DNA from: CAMLJR01 sp964631955
Lineage (GTDB): Bacteria > Pseudomonadota > Gammaproteobacteria > Pseudomonadales > CAMLJR01
NCBI GenBank assembly: GCA_964631955.1
Contig: CAZWBA010000005.1
Location: 162,455 to 226,454 of the forward strand
Direction of reading: 5' to 3'
Length of the DNA stretch: 64,000 nt
How positions within the stretch are numbered: the first letter of the stretch is position 1; each line of letters starts with the position of its first letter. Below are positions 25,509 through 33,863 of this stretch, in pieces. A program made the translations under genes and the position numbers. The notes under the pieces are model-generated. The model did not search any database, was not told the origin of the DNA, and saw only the letters and a program-made list of their open reading frames with translations.

Positions 25509-26309
25509 ATGACCAGCGCATCATCGACCACCGCACCATCGACCACCGCACTGAGCATCAACCTCAACAAAATCGCATTGCTGCGCAATTCGCGCGACAC
25601 CGATTATCCGAGCGTCACCGCGCACGCGAAAATGTGCATCGATGCCGGTGCCGACGGCATCACCGTACACCCGCGCCCCGATCAGCGTCATATTCGTGTC
25701 GACGACTGTTTCGCACTCGCGAAAATGCTGACCGTCGAGTTCAATATCGAAGGCAATCCCTTCGCCGGCGCCATGCGCAGCACGCGTGCCGGCGTGAGTG
25801 ATTATCCCGGCTTCATCGACATCGTCCGCGCCATCAAACCGGCGCAATGCACGCTGGTGCCCGACCACGATGCGCAATTGACATCGGATCACGGCTTCGA
25901 CCTGCGCGTCGACGGCGATAGGCTCGCGCCGGTCATTGCTCAACTGCGCGGCTGGGGAATTCGCGTCAGCCTGTTCATGGATCCCGATCCTGAACAAATC
26001 GCACTGGCCAGACAGATCGGCGCCGACCGCATCGAGCTGTATACCGGCCCCTACGCGCACGCATTCGCTGCAAATAACCATGTCGACGCGGTTTTTCAGC
26101 GTTTCTATCGCGCCGCGGAAATTGCCGCCGATCTGGAACTGGGGTTAAACGCGGGACACGATTTGAATTTGCACAATCTGACGCGCTTCGCCAGCGTACC
26201 GCGCTTGCTCGAAGTATCGATCGGCCACGCATTCACCGTCGACGCCCTCGAACGGGGTCTGGCGAATGCCGTGCACGCCTATCAGCGCTGTCTGGGCAAA
26301 ATGAATTAA
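25509..26309 (+). CDS. pdxJ: Pyridoxine 5'-phosphate synthase PdxJ, atypical (alphaproteobacterial/Bacteroidetes-like) type
   Basis: PdxJ condenses 1-amino-propan-2-one 3-phosphate with deoxyxylulose 5-phosphate to make vitamin B6. The 266-residue TIM barrel has INLNKIALLRNSR at the first strand, TVHPRPDQRHIR, EFNIEGNP and RIELYTGPYA. These are the variants seen in alphaproteobacterial and Bacteroidetes PdxJ rather than the GVNIDHVATLR, TVHLREDRRHI and NFEM types of usual gammaproteobacterial PdxJ. It is not next to recO or acpS. A second, ordinary pdxJ elsewhere in the genome is possible. Confidence 0.88.
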   Translation: MTSASSTTAPSTTALSINLNKIALLRNSRDTDYPSVTAHAKMCIDAGADGITVHPRPDQRHIRVDDCFALAKMLTVEFNIEGNPFAGAMRSTRAGVSDYPGFIDIVRAIKPAQCTLVPDHDAQLTSDHGFDLRVDGDRLAPVIAQLRGWGIRVSLFMDPDPEQIALARQIGADRIELYTGPYAHAFAANNHVDAVFQRFYRAAEIAADLELGLNAGHDLNLHNLTRFASVPRLLEVSIGHAFTVDALERGLANAVHAYQRCLGKMN

Positions 26310-26347
26310 AAAAACGCGCTCACGGCGGATGCAGAGACGACTTCACG

Positions 26348-27304
26348 ATGAACTCGACGCTAATGACTCTGGTGGGCGATATCGGCGGTACCAACTGTCG
26401 CCTGGCGCTCGTGCGCGAAGGTGAGCTGCTGCGCGAATCGATCACCACCTACACCGATGCAGATTATCCGCGCCTCATCGATGCGGTCCGCGCCTTCCTC
26501 CGGCGACAGCAGGCGCACGTCGACGCGGCCTGCCTTGCCATCGCAGGGCCGGTGACGGGCGATGAAATAAAGCTCACGAATAATGCCTGGCATTTTTCGA
26601 TCGCGCAGACACGCCGCGAGCTGTGTCTGGATACACTCGAAATCATCAATGATTTCGAAGCTATCGCGCTGGCGCTGCCGTATTTGCGCGACGGACATGT
26701 CGAACAGATCGGCGGTGCCGAATCGCAACCCGACAAACCCCGCGTCGCCATCGGTCCCGGCACGGGTTATGGCGCCGCGCAGGTGGTTCGATGCGGCGAG
26801 CATTTTCTGGCGCTGCCGAGCGAAGGCGGACACGTTTCGATTGCCCCGGCCACGGAACGCGAACTCGCCCTGTGCCAGTGGCTGCTGAAACAGTCCCTGC
26901 AGATCACACGCGAGCAGCTGCTTTCGGGGCCCGGGCTGGAACGCATCTACCGCGGAATTTGCAGCATCGATAATAAAACCGCTGAAAATCTGCCCGCAGC
27001 GGAAATTCAGATTCGCGCGACAGCAGGCAGCGATCCACAATGCGCGGCAGCGCTGACGATGTTTTGCGAGTGGCTCGGCTCTGCCGCACGCGATCAGGCG
27101 CTCGACGCACTGGCGCAAGGCGGCGTTTATATCGCGGGCGGCATCGTGAAACGCTTCATTCCTTTTTTACGCGCGAGTGGATTTCGCCAGCGTTTTGAAA
27201 ATAGTGACACGATGCGGGCGTTGCTGGCGCCGATTCCGGTGTATGTGATTACAGAGGAACATCCGGGATTGATCGGTGCCGCTGCGCATCTATCAACCTT
27301 ATAA
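26348..27304 (+). CDS. glk: Glucokinase
   Basis: The 318-residue cytosolic kinase has the ROK-unrelated Glk signature: phosphate-1 loop VGDIGGTNCRLALV, AGPVTGDEIKLTNN, the catalytic Asp in INDFEA, GPGTGYG and a PSEGGH metal/glucose-binding segment. It phosphorylates glucose to glucose 6-phosphate with ATP. It follows pdxJ by 38 bases in the same direction, so the two may share a transcript. Confidence 0.95.
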   Translation: MNSTLMTLVGDIGGTNCRLALVREGELLRESITTYTDADYPRLIDAVRAFLRRQQAHVDAACLAIAGPVTGDEIKLTNNAWHFSIAQTRRELCLDTLEIINDFEAIALALPYLRDGHVEQIGGAESQPDKPRVAIGPGTGYGAAQVVRCGEHFLALPSEGGHVSIAPATERELALCQWLLKQSLQITREQLLSGPGLERIYRGICSIDNKTAENLPAAEIQIRATAGSDPQCAAALTMFCEWLGSAARDQALDALAQGGVYIAGGIVKRFIPFLRASGFRQRFENSDTMRALLAPIPVYVITEEHPGLIGAAAHLSTL

Positions 27305-27844
27305 AAACTACCGTCTTTGCCGATATAAACGCGCTCGTGCGCAACAATAAAAAATCGATTTCATAAAAGACTCTTCTTATTGCTTTAAATATTATTGAAG
27401 CTTGCACCGAAATTGTTTTACCGCGCTCTTTTTTGGTACCCTGAGAACGCCCTGCTTTCGCGCGTGATTCGATCGGAAGTTTATCTTCGATGCAACGTTC
27501 CGTAATTCGCGCAGTGAACACGGTCGATCAATGCAGCCATTCCAACAATCAAAATCGTTAGAAGAAATATTCCCGCCTTTAGCCTGCTGGAAACATGCTG
27601 TAACGCAAGTTAAGCGAGCGTAACAACGTTAAATGTCGTGCTGTAATAACGATTAAACAGGTTGTAACAATCATTGCCTATATTGCCCCGGAGCCGCCGG
27701 TTAATTCTGGCTTGAGATTTGCTCTTTTGAGATTGGCGCGCGGCGCACAACATCGAGCCCGCACAGTATCCACACCATGAACCCAGCTGCACGCACGGGT
27801 GAGTTCGCTCGGTTCAGGTGAATACCGAATTTCCGGAGGCAGCA
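27305..27844. other. Intergenic region upstream of phaB, no gene seen
   Basis: The 540-base AT-rich gap holds no convincing ORF. Its main structure is a set of four short direct repeats at 27599-27680 (listed separately). The ribosome-binding site GGAGGC lies 5 bases before the phaB ATG. Confidence 0.5.
27599..27680. repeat. Four helically phased direct repeats upstream of phaB
   Basis: Related units begin at 27599 (TGTAACGCAAGTTAAG), 27619 (CGTAACAACGTTAAAT), 27642 (TGTAATAACGATTAAA) and 27663 (TGTAACAATCATTG). Start-to-start distances are 20, 23 and 21 bases, about two helical turns. The array is about 165 bases before the phaB start. This is the layout of a cooperatively bound regulator, OmpR-like in its GTAAC core; the regulator is not known. 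Confidence 0.5.
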
Positions 27845-28567
27845 ATGACTCGACTCGCACTGGTTACGGGCGGTATCCGCGGTATCGGCAAGGGCATTTC
27901 GGTAGCGCTCAAATCCGCTGGCTACGATGTGATTGCAGCGTACAACGCCAGCGAGCAGAAAGCCGCACAATTCAGCGAAGAAACCGGTATCAAATGCATC
28001 AGGTTCGATATCAGCAACTTCGAGCAATGCGGTGTCGCGCTGGAAAAAATCAGGCAATCCATGGGCGATATTTCCGTGCTGGTCAACAATGCCGGCGTCA
28101 CTCGCGATAACGCTTTCAAGAATTGCTCGCTGGAAGACTGGCAGCAGGTTATCGATATCAATCTCGGCGGCCTGTTCAATATGTGCCGCCTGATATTTCC
28201 CGAGATGCTCAAAAACAATTACGGACGCATCGTCAATATCAGCTCGATGAACGGACTGAGCGGTCAATACGGACAAACGAATTATTCGGCATCGAAAGCC
28301 GGCATCATCGGTTTCACCAAAACGCTCGCCCTCGAAGGCGCGAAATACGGTGTGACGGCGAACGCGATTGCACCCGGCTATGTCAACACCGAAATGTTCG
28401 AGGCTGTGCCTGAAAAAATTAAAGAAAAAATATTGGCGAAAATTCCGGTGGGACGTGTCGGCACCATCGAGGAAGTCGCGCGCGGCGTGTTATTTCTCGC
28501 TGCGGAAGATGCCGGCTTTATCACAGGCTCAACGCTATCGATCAATGGCGGACAGTATTTGCAGTGA
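27845..28567 (+). CDS. phaB: Acetoacetyl-CoA reductase PhaB-like SDR
   Basis: The 240-residue SDR has TGGIRGIGKG at the N-terminus, a NNAG motif, NISSMNG with the catalytic Ser and NYSASKAG with the Tyr-Lys pair. The GQYGQTNYS and PGYVNTEM segments are those of NADPH-dependent acetoacetyl-CoA reductases. It would reduce acetoacetyl-CoA to (R)-3-hydroxybutyryl-CoA for polyhydroxybutyrate. The ATG at 27845 has a GGAGGC site. It is followed by an SCP2-type thiolase; phaC is not in the window but an intracellular PHA depolymerase is at 43.9 kb. Confidence 0.88.
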   Translation: MTRLALVTGGIRGIGKGISVALKSAGYDVIAAYNASEQKAAQFSEETGIKCIRFDISNFEQCGVALEKIRQSMGDISVLVNNAGVTRDNAFKNCSLEDWQQVIDINLGGLFNMCRLIFPEMLKNNYGRIVNISSMNGLSGQYGQTNYSASKAGIIGFTKTLALEGAKYGVTANAIAPGYVNTEMFEAVPEKIKEKILAKIPVGRVGTIEEVARGVLFLAAEDAGFITGSTLSINGGQYLQ

Positions 28568-28624
28568 CACCGCGATGTTTTTTCACTCGCATGAAACGCG
28601 CATCACCTGAATGGAACGAAAGCC

Positions 28625-29809
28625 ATGAATAAAGCCATGAATGATGTCTATATCATCGGGATCGGACTGACTCCGGTTGCGAAAAATGCTCAGCAAAGTC
28701 CGGTTCAGCTCGCCGCGCGCGCCATCGAAGATGCAATTGCAACTTCAGGTATCGAAAAGGAACGCATCGGTGCGCTGTATGTGGGCAATATGATGTCGGG
28801 CATGCTTTCCAATCAGGCACAGCTCGGGCCGATCGTAGCGGATCATGTCGGTCTCGCGGGTATCGAGGCACTGGCGATCGACGCGGCGTGCGCATCGGGC
28901 GGTAATGCGGCGCGCCTGGGTTTCATGGCCGTCGCCGGCGGGTTTCACGATGTGGTCGTCGCCGCTGGCGTCGAGGTGATGAATCATGTACCGCGCGATC
29001 GCATCACGGCTGCACTGGCCACAGGCTCCGATTGGGAGGCCGAGGGTTCGCACGGCGAATCGTTTATTTCGCTGAACGCGCGGCTGATGCAGTGCTACAT
29101 GGAAAAATATCAGGTGAACGCCGATCACTTCGGTTATTTCTCGATTAATTCGCACGCCAATGCGAATACCAATCCGCATGCGATGCTGCATAAATCGATG
29201 TCGCTCGACGAATATCGCCAGGCCCGTGTGCTGACTGCACCGATCAAACTGAGCGATGCGCCGCCGGTCAGCGATGGCTCTGCCGCTATCGTGATCGCCA
29301 ATCGCGATATCGCCTTGAGTGCGATGCGTGCAGGTTATCCCGCGGTGCGAGTCGCCGCTTCCGCTGTCGCCACCGATCAGCTCAACAGCAGCGATCGCTG
29401 GAAAAGCGTTTCGCTGCCGGGCGTCGCGAAATCTAGTCAACTCGCTTATGCGCAAGCGAAAATCAAACTCAGCGATATTAATTTTTTTGAACTGCACGAC
29501 GCTTATTCGATTATCGCCGTGCTGAGTCTGGAAGCCGCCGGTTTTGCCGACGCCGGTAAAGGTGTTGAGTTCGGAGTGAACGGCGATATCGCACTCGACG
29601 GTAAATTACCGCTGTCGACAATGGGCGGGTTGAAAGCGCGCGGCCATCCGGTTGGGGCAACGGGGCTTTATCAAATCATCGAGGCGTATCAGCAACTCAC
29701 CGATCGGGCGGGAGAAAATCAGGTGAAGAATTGCCGTATCGGTATGACGCAAAGTATCGGCGGCACCGGCGCAACCGTGGTCACGCATCTGCTGGAACGG
29801 GTGGCGTAA
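28625..29809 (+). CDS. SCP2/SCP-x type thiolase
   Basis: The 394-residue enzyme belongs to the SCP-x branch of thiolases, with the nucleophile Cys89 in DAACASGG, an ELHDAYS segment and GHPVGATG near the C-terminus with the second catalytic residues. This branch cleaves or forms 3-ketoacyl-CoA of bulky or branched substrates and is common in steroid side-chain degradation. Close to phaB it might act as the acetoacetyl-CoA-forming partner, but it is not of the PhaA/AtoB branch. It starts 57 bases after phaB and is convergent with the ferredoxin reductase gene. Confidence 0.85.
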   Translation: MNKAMNDVYIIGIGLTPVAKNAQQSPVQLAARAIEDAIATSGIEKERIGALYVGNMMSGMLSNQAQLGPIVADHVGLAGIEALAIDAACASGGNAARLGFMAVAGGFHDVVVAAGVEVMNHVPRDRITAALATGSDWEAEGSHGESFISLNARLMQCYMEKYQVNADHFGYFSINSHANANTNPHAMLHKSMSLDEYRQARVLTAPIKLSDAPPVSDGSAAIVIANRDIALSAMRAGYPAVRVAASAVATDQLNSSDRWKSVSLPGVAKSSQLAYAQAKIKLSDINFFELHDAYSIIAVLSLEAAGFADAGKGVEFGVNGDIALDGKLPLSTMGGLKARGHPVGATGLYQIIEAYQQLTDRAGENQVKNCRIGMTQSIGGTGATVVTHLLERVA

Positions 29810-29812
29810 CCG

Positions 29813-29844
29813 ATGACTCACTCAGCCGCTGCCGAGTGAGTCAT
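29813..29844. terminator. Perfect 11-bp hairpin between convergent genes
   Basis: ATGACTCACTC (29813-29823) and GAGTGAGTCAT (29834-29844) are exact inverted repeats with a 10-base loop. It sits between the thiolase stop (29809) and the ferredoxin reductase stop (29850), so it probably serves both transcripts, although no T-run follows. Confidence 0.6.
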
Positions 29845-29849
29845 TCGCA

Positions 29850-31067
29850 TCAGGCAATGAGGGTTTTCAGCGGGATGGATTCGTCGGCCAACACAGCGGG
29901 ATCAGCCTTCACCCGGCCACCCACCAGTTTTTTGCCGACCATGAAATCCTGCGGACGGTTGACGCAGTCGAGCGAAATGATCACACCGTCCTGCAAATAA
30001 AACGCAGTGAAATTATTCGCTTCCATCGAGCCGCGAATCACGACCTGATCGTAACCCTGCGACAAACCGACCATCTGCAATTTCAGATCGTACTGATCCG
30101 ACCAGAACCACGGCACACCCGCGTGCGGCACTTTCTGTCCGAGAATCGATGCGGCGGCGACGCGCGCCTGTTCGCTCGCATTCGGCACCGATTCCAGACG
30201 CAGACGGCGGCCGAGGAAACCGTTGTCGTGGTTGGTGCAATCGCCCGCCGAGACGATATCGGGGTCGCTCGTCTGCGCATACAGATCGACGAGGATGCCG
30301 TTATCGACCGCCAGACCCGCCTGCTCGGCGAGCTCGGTGTTCGGGATCAGGCCGATGCCGACGATGAGTAAATCGGCGGGAATCTTCGTGCCATCCTGCA
30401 GCACGACCGCTTCCACGCTGTCGCCACCTTCGAGCGCCTGCACGCCGGCGCCCAGGCGAATATCGACACCGTGCGCGGTGTGTACGCCGTAGTAGTACTG
30501 CGACAGCTCGGGGCCCGTTACGCGCGCCAGCATGCGCGGCAATGCCTCGACCAGCGTCACTTTCAGGCCTTTCTTGATACCGACCGCAGCCGCTTCGAGA
30601 CCGATGTAACCGCCACCGACGATAACGAGACGGCGGCCTTCCTGAAACTGCTCCTTGAGGCGCGCGATATCATCGAGCGTCCGCACATAATGCACGTTCG
30701 GCTTTTCGGCACCGGGCAGCGGGAGACGGCGCGCATGGCCGCCGGTGGTCAATGCGAGCTTGTCGTATTTGATCGTTTCACCGTCATCCAGCGTCACCGT
30801 GTGCGCCTGGCGATCGATCGCAGTCACCTTCACACCGGTGCGCAGTTCGATATTTTGTTTTTCGTAAGTGGCCAGCGGGCGCAGGTACAGCGCGTCCTCG
30901 CCGATATCACCGGAAAGATAGGCTTTCGAAAGCGGCGGGCGACGATAGGGCGGTGCCTGCTCGTCGCCGATGAGAATGATGCGGCCGGTGTAGCCCATTT
31001 GGCGCAGCGCAGTCGTCAGGTCTCCACCTGCCTGCCCCGCACCGACGATAACAGTCGTATTGGTCAT
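29850..31067 (-). CDS. FAD-dependent ferredoxin reductase (putidaredoxin/rubredoxin reductase type)
   Basis: The 405-residue protein has an N-terminal FAD-binding VGAGQAGGDLTTALR, an NAD-binding GGGYIGLEAAAVG near residue 150 and the SAGDCTNHDN segment near 275 that contacts FAD. A redox-active CxxC or CxxxxC pair is absent, so it belongs to the putidaredoxin reductase type that passes electrons from NADH to a ferredoxin and is not a dihydrolipoamide dehydrogenase. Its ATG at 31067 overlaps the ferredoxin stop by 4 bases (ATGA), which supports tight pairing. Confidence 0.92.
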   Translation of the reverse strand: MTNTTVIVGAGQAGGDLTTALRQMGYTGRIILIGDEQAPPYRRPPLSKAYLSGDIGEDALYLRPLATYEKQNIELRTGVKVTAIDRQAHTVTLDDGETIKYDKLALTTGGHARRLPLPGAEKPNVHYVRTLDDIARLKEQFQEGRRLVIVGGGYIGLEAAAVGIKKGLKVTLVEALPRMLARVTGPELSQYYYGVHTAHGVDIRLGAGVQALEGGDSVEAVVLQDGTKIPADLLIVGIGLIPNTELAEQAGLAVDNGILVDLYAQTSDPDIVSAGDCTNHDNGFLGRRLRLESVPNASEQARVAAASILGQKVPHAGVPWFWSDQYDLKLQMVGLSQGYDQVVIRGSMEANNFTAFYLQDGVIISLDCVNRPQDFMVGKKLVGGRVKADPAVLADESIPLKTLIA

Positions 31068-31384
31068 ATCTGTGACTCTGGAAGATGTAAAACGATGCCG
31101 TCCAGCTCGTCGTTCATGATGATCTGACAAGACAGGCGACTGGTGGGTGTTGTATCCAATAAACCGTCGATCAGATCGAGCTCGACATCCGCTGCCCTGC
31201 CGGCACGGTCAGCCCACTCGGGATCGACAAATACATGACAGGTAGCGCATGCAGCTGCTCCACCGCAGTCTCCCAAAACGCCGGGGACCAGGTTATCGAT
31301 CGCAGCCTGCATGAGGTTCGTGCCATTTTCGACGTCGACAACATATTGCTTATTTTTCTTATCGATATAAATAGCTTTTGACAT
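31064..31384 (-). CDS. [2Fe-2S] ferredoxin, adrenodoxin/putidaredoxin type
   Basis: The 106-residue protein has the cluster ligands Cys40, Cys46, Cys49 and Cys86 in the pattern C-x5-C-x2-C-xn-C (GDCGGAAACATCH and RLSCQI), the vertebrate-type ferredoxin spacing. Such ferredoxins deliver electrons to cytochromes P450 or other oxygenases. No P450 or oxygenase is in the operon, so its acceptor is unknown. It is upstream of and overlapping its reductase and 193 bases downstream of the lipoyl protein gene. Confidence 0.93.
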   Translation of the reverse strand: MSKAIYIDKKNKQYVVDVENGTNLMQAAIDNLVPGVLGDCGGAAACATCHVFVDPEWADRAGRAADVELDLIDGLLDTTPTSRLSCQIIMNDELDGIVLHLPESQI

Positions 31385-31577
31385 TTATGGACTCGCTTTA
31401 GCCGTTTCAGTCTTCTTTCATTGCGCATACGCGCACGCAATCATCTGATGGCCAATGATTTACCGGTACTCAGATGTACAAACGCCGCGTCGTCTGCAAC
31501 GAACACGGCGTAGGTTAACGGCACTAAAGAGAAAACATCCTGATTTATCTCAATCGAAGAATGTTTATCGGCAGCGA

Positions 31578-31808
31578 TTAAACAATTTCACCGATCTCGG
31601 TGCCTACTTCATAGGTTTCACCTGCCGGCTTCTTGTGAACGAGCTTGCCGGACTCCGGTGCTTCGATCTCCTGGACCGACTTGTCGGTTTCCAACGAGTA
31701 AATCGGTTGGCCGGCAGAAACCGTTGCACCGTCTTCAACCAGCCACTCAGCCAGCTTCCCTTCGGTAGTCGACATTTGCAGCTTTGGAATTGTTAAGGAA
31801 GTTGCCAT
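31578..31808 (-). CDS. Free-standing lipoyl carrier domain protein
   Basis: The 76-residue protein is a single lipoyl/biotinyl hairpin domain with the attachment Lys43 in ETDKSVQEIEAP, the pattern of E2 lipoyl domains. No linker, E3-binding domain or acyltransferase core follows. An AAGGGG site precedes the ATG. It lies 24 bases downstream of the fused E1 gene, so the pair is co-transcribed; it would carry the acyl group from E1. Biotin attachment is less likely because the motif lacks the usual AMKM. Confidence 0.92.
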   Translation of the reverse strand: MATSLTIPKLQMSTTEGKLAEWLVEDGATVSAGQPIYSLETDKSVQEIEAPESGKLVHKKPAGETYEVGTEIGEIV

Positions 31809-31832
31809 TCGATATCCCCTTTCCCCTGAAAC

Positions 31833-33863
31833 CTAAAGAAACATTTCACGAACACGCGCGACGATGGAGCCGGCATTCGGCACCTGCGCGGTTTCGATGA
31901 TTTTCGAGTAAGCGATAGGCGCGTAGTGCGCACCAAAGCGTGACGCCGGCGCTTTCAACTTGCTGAACAGCGACTCGTTGATGGTGGAGGCAATTTCGGA
32001 GCCCAGACCACAGAACTCGACGGCAGCATGTACCACGAGCGCGCGGCCGGTCTTCTCGACCGAAGCCAGGATGCGGTCGTAATCGAGTGGCAACAGCGTA
32101 CGCAGATCGAGAACCTCGGCGTTGATGCCCTCCTTCGCCAGCTCTTCCGCCGCCTTGAGGCATTGCATTACCTGCCAGCCGTAAGTGATCAGGGTGATGT
32201 CGGTGCCTTCGCGTTTAACTTTGGCCACGCCGAGCGGAATGCGGTAGTCACCCACCGGCACTTCCTCTTTCAGTGCGTAGGTCAGCATCATCGACTCGAA
32301 CTGGATGCATGGATCTTCGTCGAAGATACAGCTCATCAGCAGACCTTTGGCTTCGGTCGGCGTGCTCGGGTAGACGATCTTCAGGCCCGGATGATGCAGC
32401 AGCAGCGCTTCGGTGGACTGCGAATGCTGGGCACCGAAACCGCCAATACCACCGCCGCAGATCATGCGCACGGTCATCGGTACGGTTGTGGTCGCACCCG
32501 ACATATAGCGCTGCTTGGCTGCGTGGTTGGTGATCTGATCCATGCACACGCCGACGAAGTCAGCGAACATGATTTCAGCCACCGGGCGCATGCCGACCAG
32601 TGCCGAACCGGTCGCGCAGCCGATAATCGCCTGCTCAGCGATCGGGGTTGGACGGATACGCTCGCCCCACTTGGTCTGCATGCCCTTGAAACACTTGAAG
32701 ACACCGCCGGGATCGTCGCCGATATCTTCGCCGAGGCAGTAAACGTTCTTATCGATCTGCATGGAAAGATCGAGCGCGCTCTGTACCGCCTCGAACATCG
32801 CCATCATTTTGGTTTCGCCGGTATACGCAGGCTCCGCTTCGCGCTTGACGCGCTGGCCGCGGCGCGGCACGACGGTAGGATCGCCGTACACGTCGAGCAG
32901 CATTTCATCTTCGCCGGATATGGGGCTGTTCATCGCCCACTCGATCGCTTCCGCCACTTCAGTCTTGGCTGCGCTATCGATAGCCGCCAATTCCTCTTCG
33001 GTGCAGATTCCGCTGTCCAGCAGCAATTTGCGGGTCGCGGGTACCGGCCATGCCTCTTTGGCGGCAGCCAGCGCGTCACCTTTCAGACGATGGCTCCAAC
33101 CTACACCGGCGTGTGGGCCGAGACGCAGCGTCATTGCTTCGACGAACACCGGGCCTTCGCCCTTGCGCACGCTCTCGATGATTTCTTTCATGCCGTTGTA
33201 GAAGGCGACCGGATCGTTACCGTTCAACGTCACGCCGCGGAAACCCAACGCCTCGGCGCGGGCGGTAAAACCCTGGCTCGCGGTGTAATCGGGAATATCG
33301 GTGTATTCACCGATCAGGTTGTTCTGGCACAGGAAGATCACCGGCAGCTTCCACACGCCGGCCATGTTCATCGCTTCATGAACTGCGCCGATACTGGTGG
33401 CACCGTCGCCGAAGTTGACGATAGTGACCTTGTTGGTGCCGCGCAGCTTTTCCGCCAGCGCCAGACCATTCGCGATCGGCGCGCCTGCACCGACGATGGC
33501 GGTGGTGAGCATGGAGCCCGACGATGGATCGGAGATATGCGGCGAACCGCCCTTTCCTTTATTAACGCCACCGATGCGACCAAGCGCCTCGGCAAACAGA
33601 CCCTTGAGCGGTACGCCTTTGGCCACCTGGTCATGAATGCCGCGATAGATCGTCACCATGTGATCTTCACTGCTGATCAGCGGAGCAATCGCCGCGGGAA
33701 TACCTTCCTGACCCGTCATCGGCCAGTAGGTGAACATGAACTTGCCGCTGGACAAACCCGCCTGGATTGCCTTGTCCACTTCGTGGATTCGCGACATCTG
33801 GCGATAAATTTCACGCAGGGTATTCGGATCTATATCGAGCGCTTTCGAAGTAACGTCGGGCAC
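31833..33863 (-). CDS. Fused alpha/beta E1 component of a 2-oxoacid/acetoin dehydrogenase-like enzyme
   Basis: The 676-residue TPP enzyme joins in one chain an alpha part (residues 1 to about 330) with the TPP motif GDGATSIGAVHEA...QNN and a beta part (about 350-676) with LGEDIGDDPGGVF and HSQSTEALLLHHPGLK. In acetoin, branched-chain or pyruvate dehydrogenases these are separate AcoA/AcoB-type subunits. It should decarboxylate or cleave a 2-oxo or alpha-hydroxyketo substrate and pass the acyl group to lipoyl-Lys. The start is GTG with a GGAG site. Its usual E2 and E3 partners are not in the window. Confidence 0.92.
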   Translation of the reverse strand: MPDVTSKALDIDPNTLREIYRQMSRIHEVDKAIQAGLSSGKFMFTYWPMTGQEGIPAAIAPLISSEDHMVTIYRGIHDQVAKGVPLKGLFAEALGRIGGVNKGKGGSPHISDPSSGSMLTTAIVGAGAPIANGLALAEKLRGTNKVTIVNFGDGATSIGAVHEAMNMAGVWKLPVIFLCQNNLIGEYTDIPDYTASQGFTARAEALGFRGVTLNGNDPVAFYNGMKEIIESVRKGEGPVFVEAMTLRLGPHAGVGWSHRLKGDALAAAKEAWPVPATRKLLLDSGICTEEELAAIDSAAKTEVAEAIEWAMNSPISGEDEMLLDVYGDPTVVPRRGQRVKREAEPAYTGETKMMAMFEAVQSALDLSMQIDKNVYCLGEDIGDDPGGVFKCFKGMQTKWGERIRPTPIAEQAIIGCATGSALVGMRPVAEIMFADFVGVCMDQITNHAAKQRYMSGATTTVPMTVRMICGGGIGGFGAQHSQSTEALLLHHPGLKIVYPSTPTEAKGLLMSCIFDEDPCIQFESMMLTYALKEEVPVGDYRIPLGVAKVKREGTDITLITYGWQVMQCLKAAEELAKEGINAEVLDLRTLLPLDYDRILASVEKTGRALVVHAAVEFCGLGSEIASTINESLFSKLKAPASRFGAHYAPIAYSKIIETAQVPNAGSIVARVREMFL

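Noticed and set aside
29850..31067. Dihydrolipoamide dehydrogenase
   Set aside because: No redox-active disulfide near the FAD site; the sequence fits ferredoxin reductases.
31390..31577. An extra small gene between ferredoxin and lipoyl protein
   Set aside because: No start with a ribosome-binding site and no coding pattern on either strand; treated as spacer.
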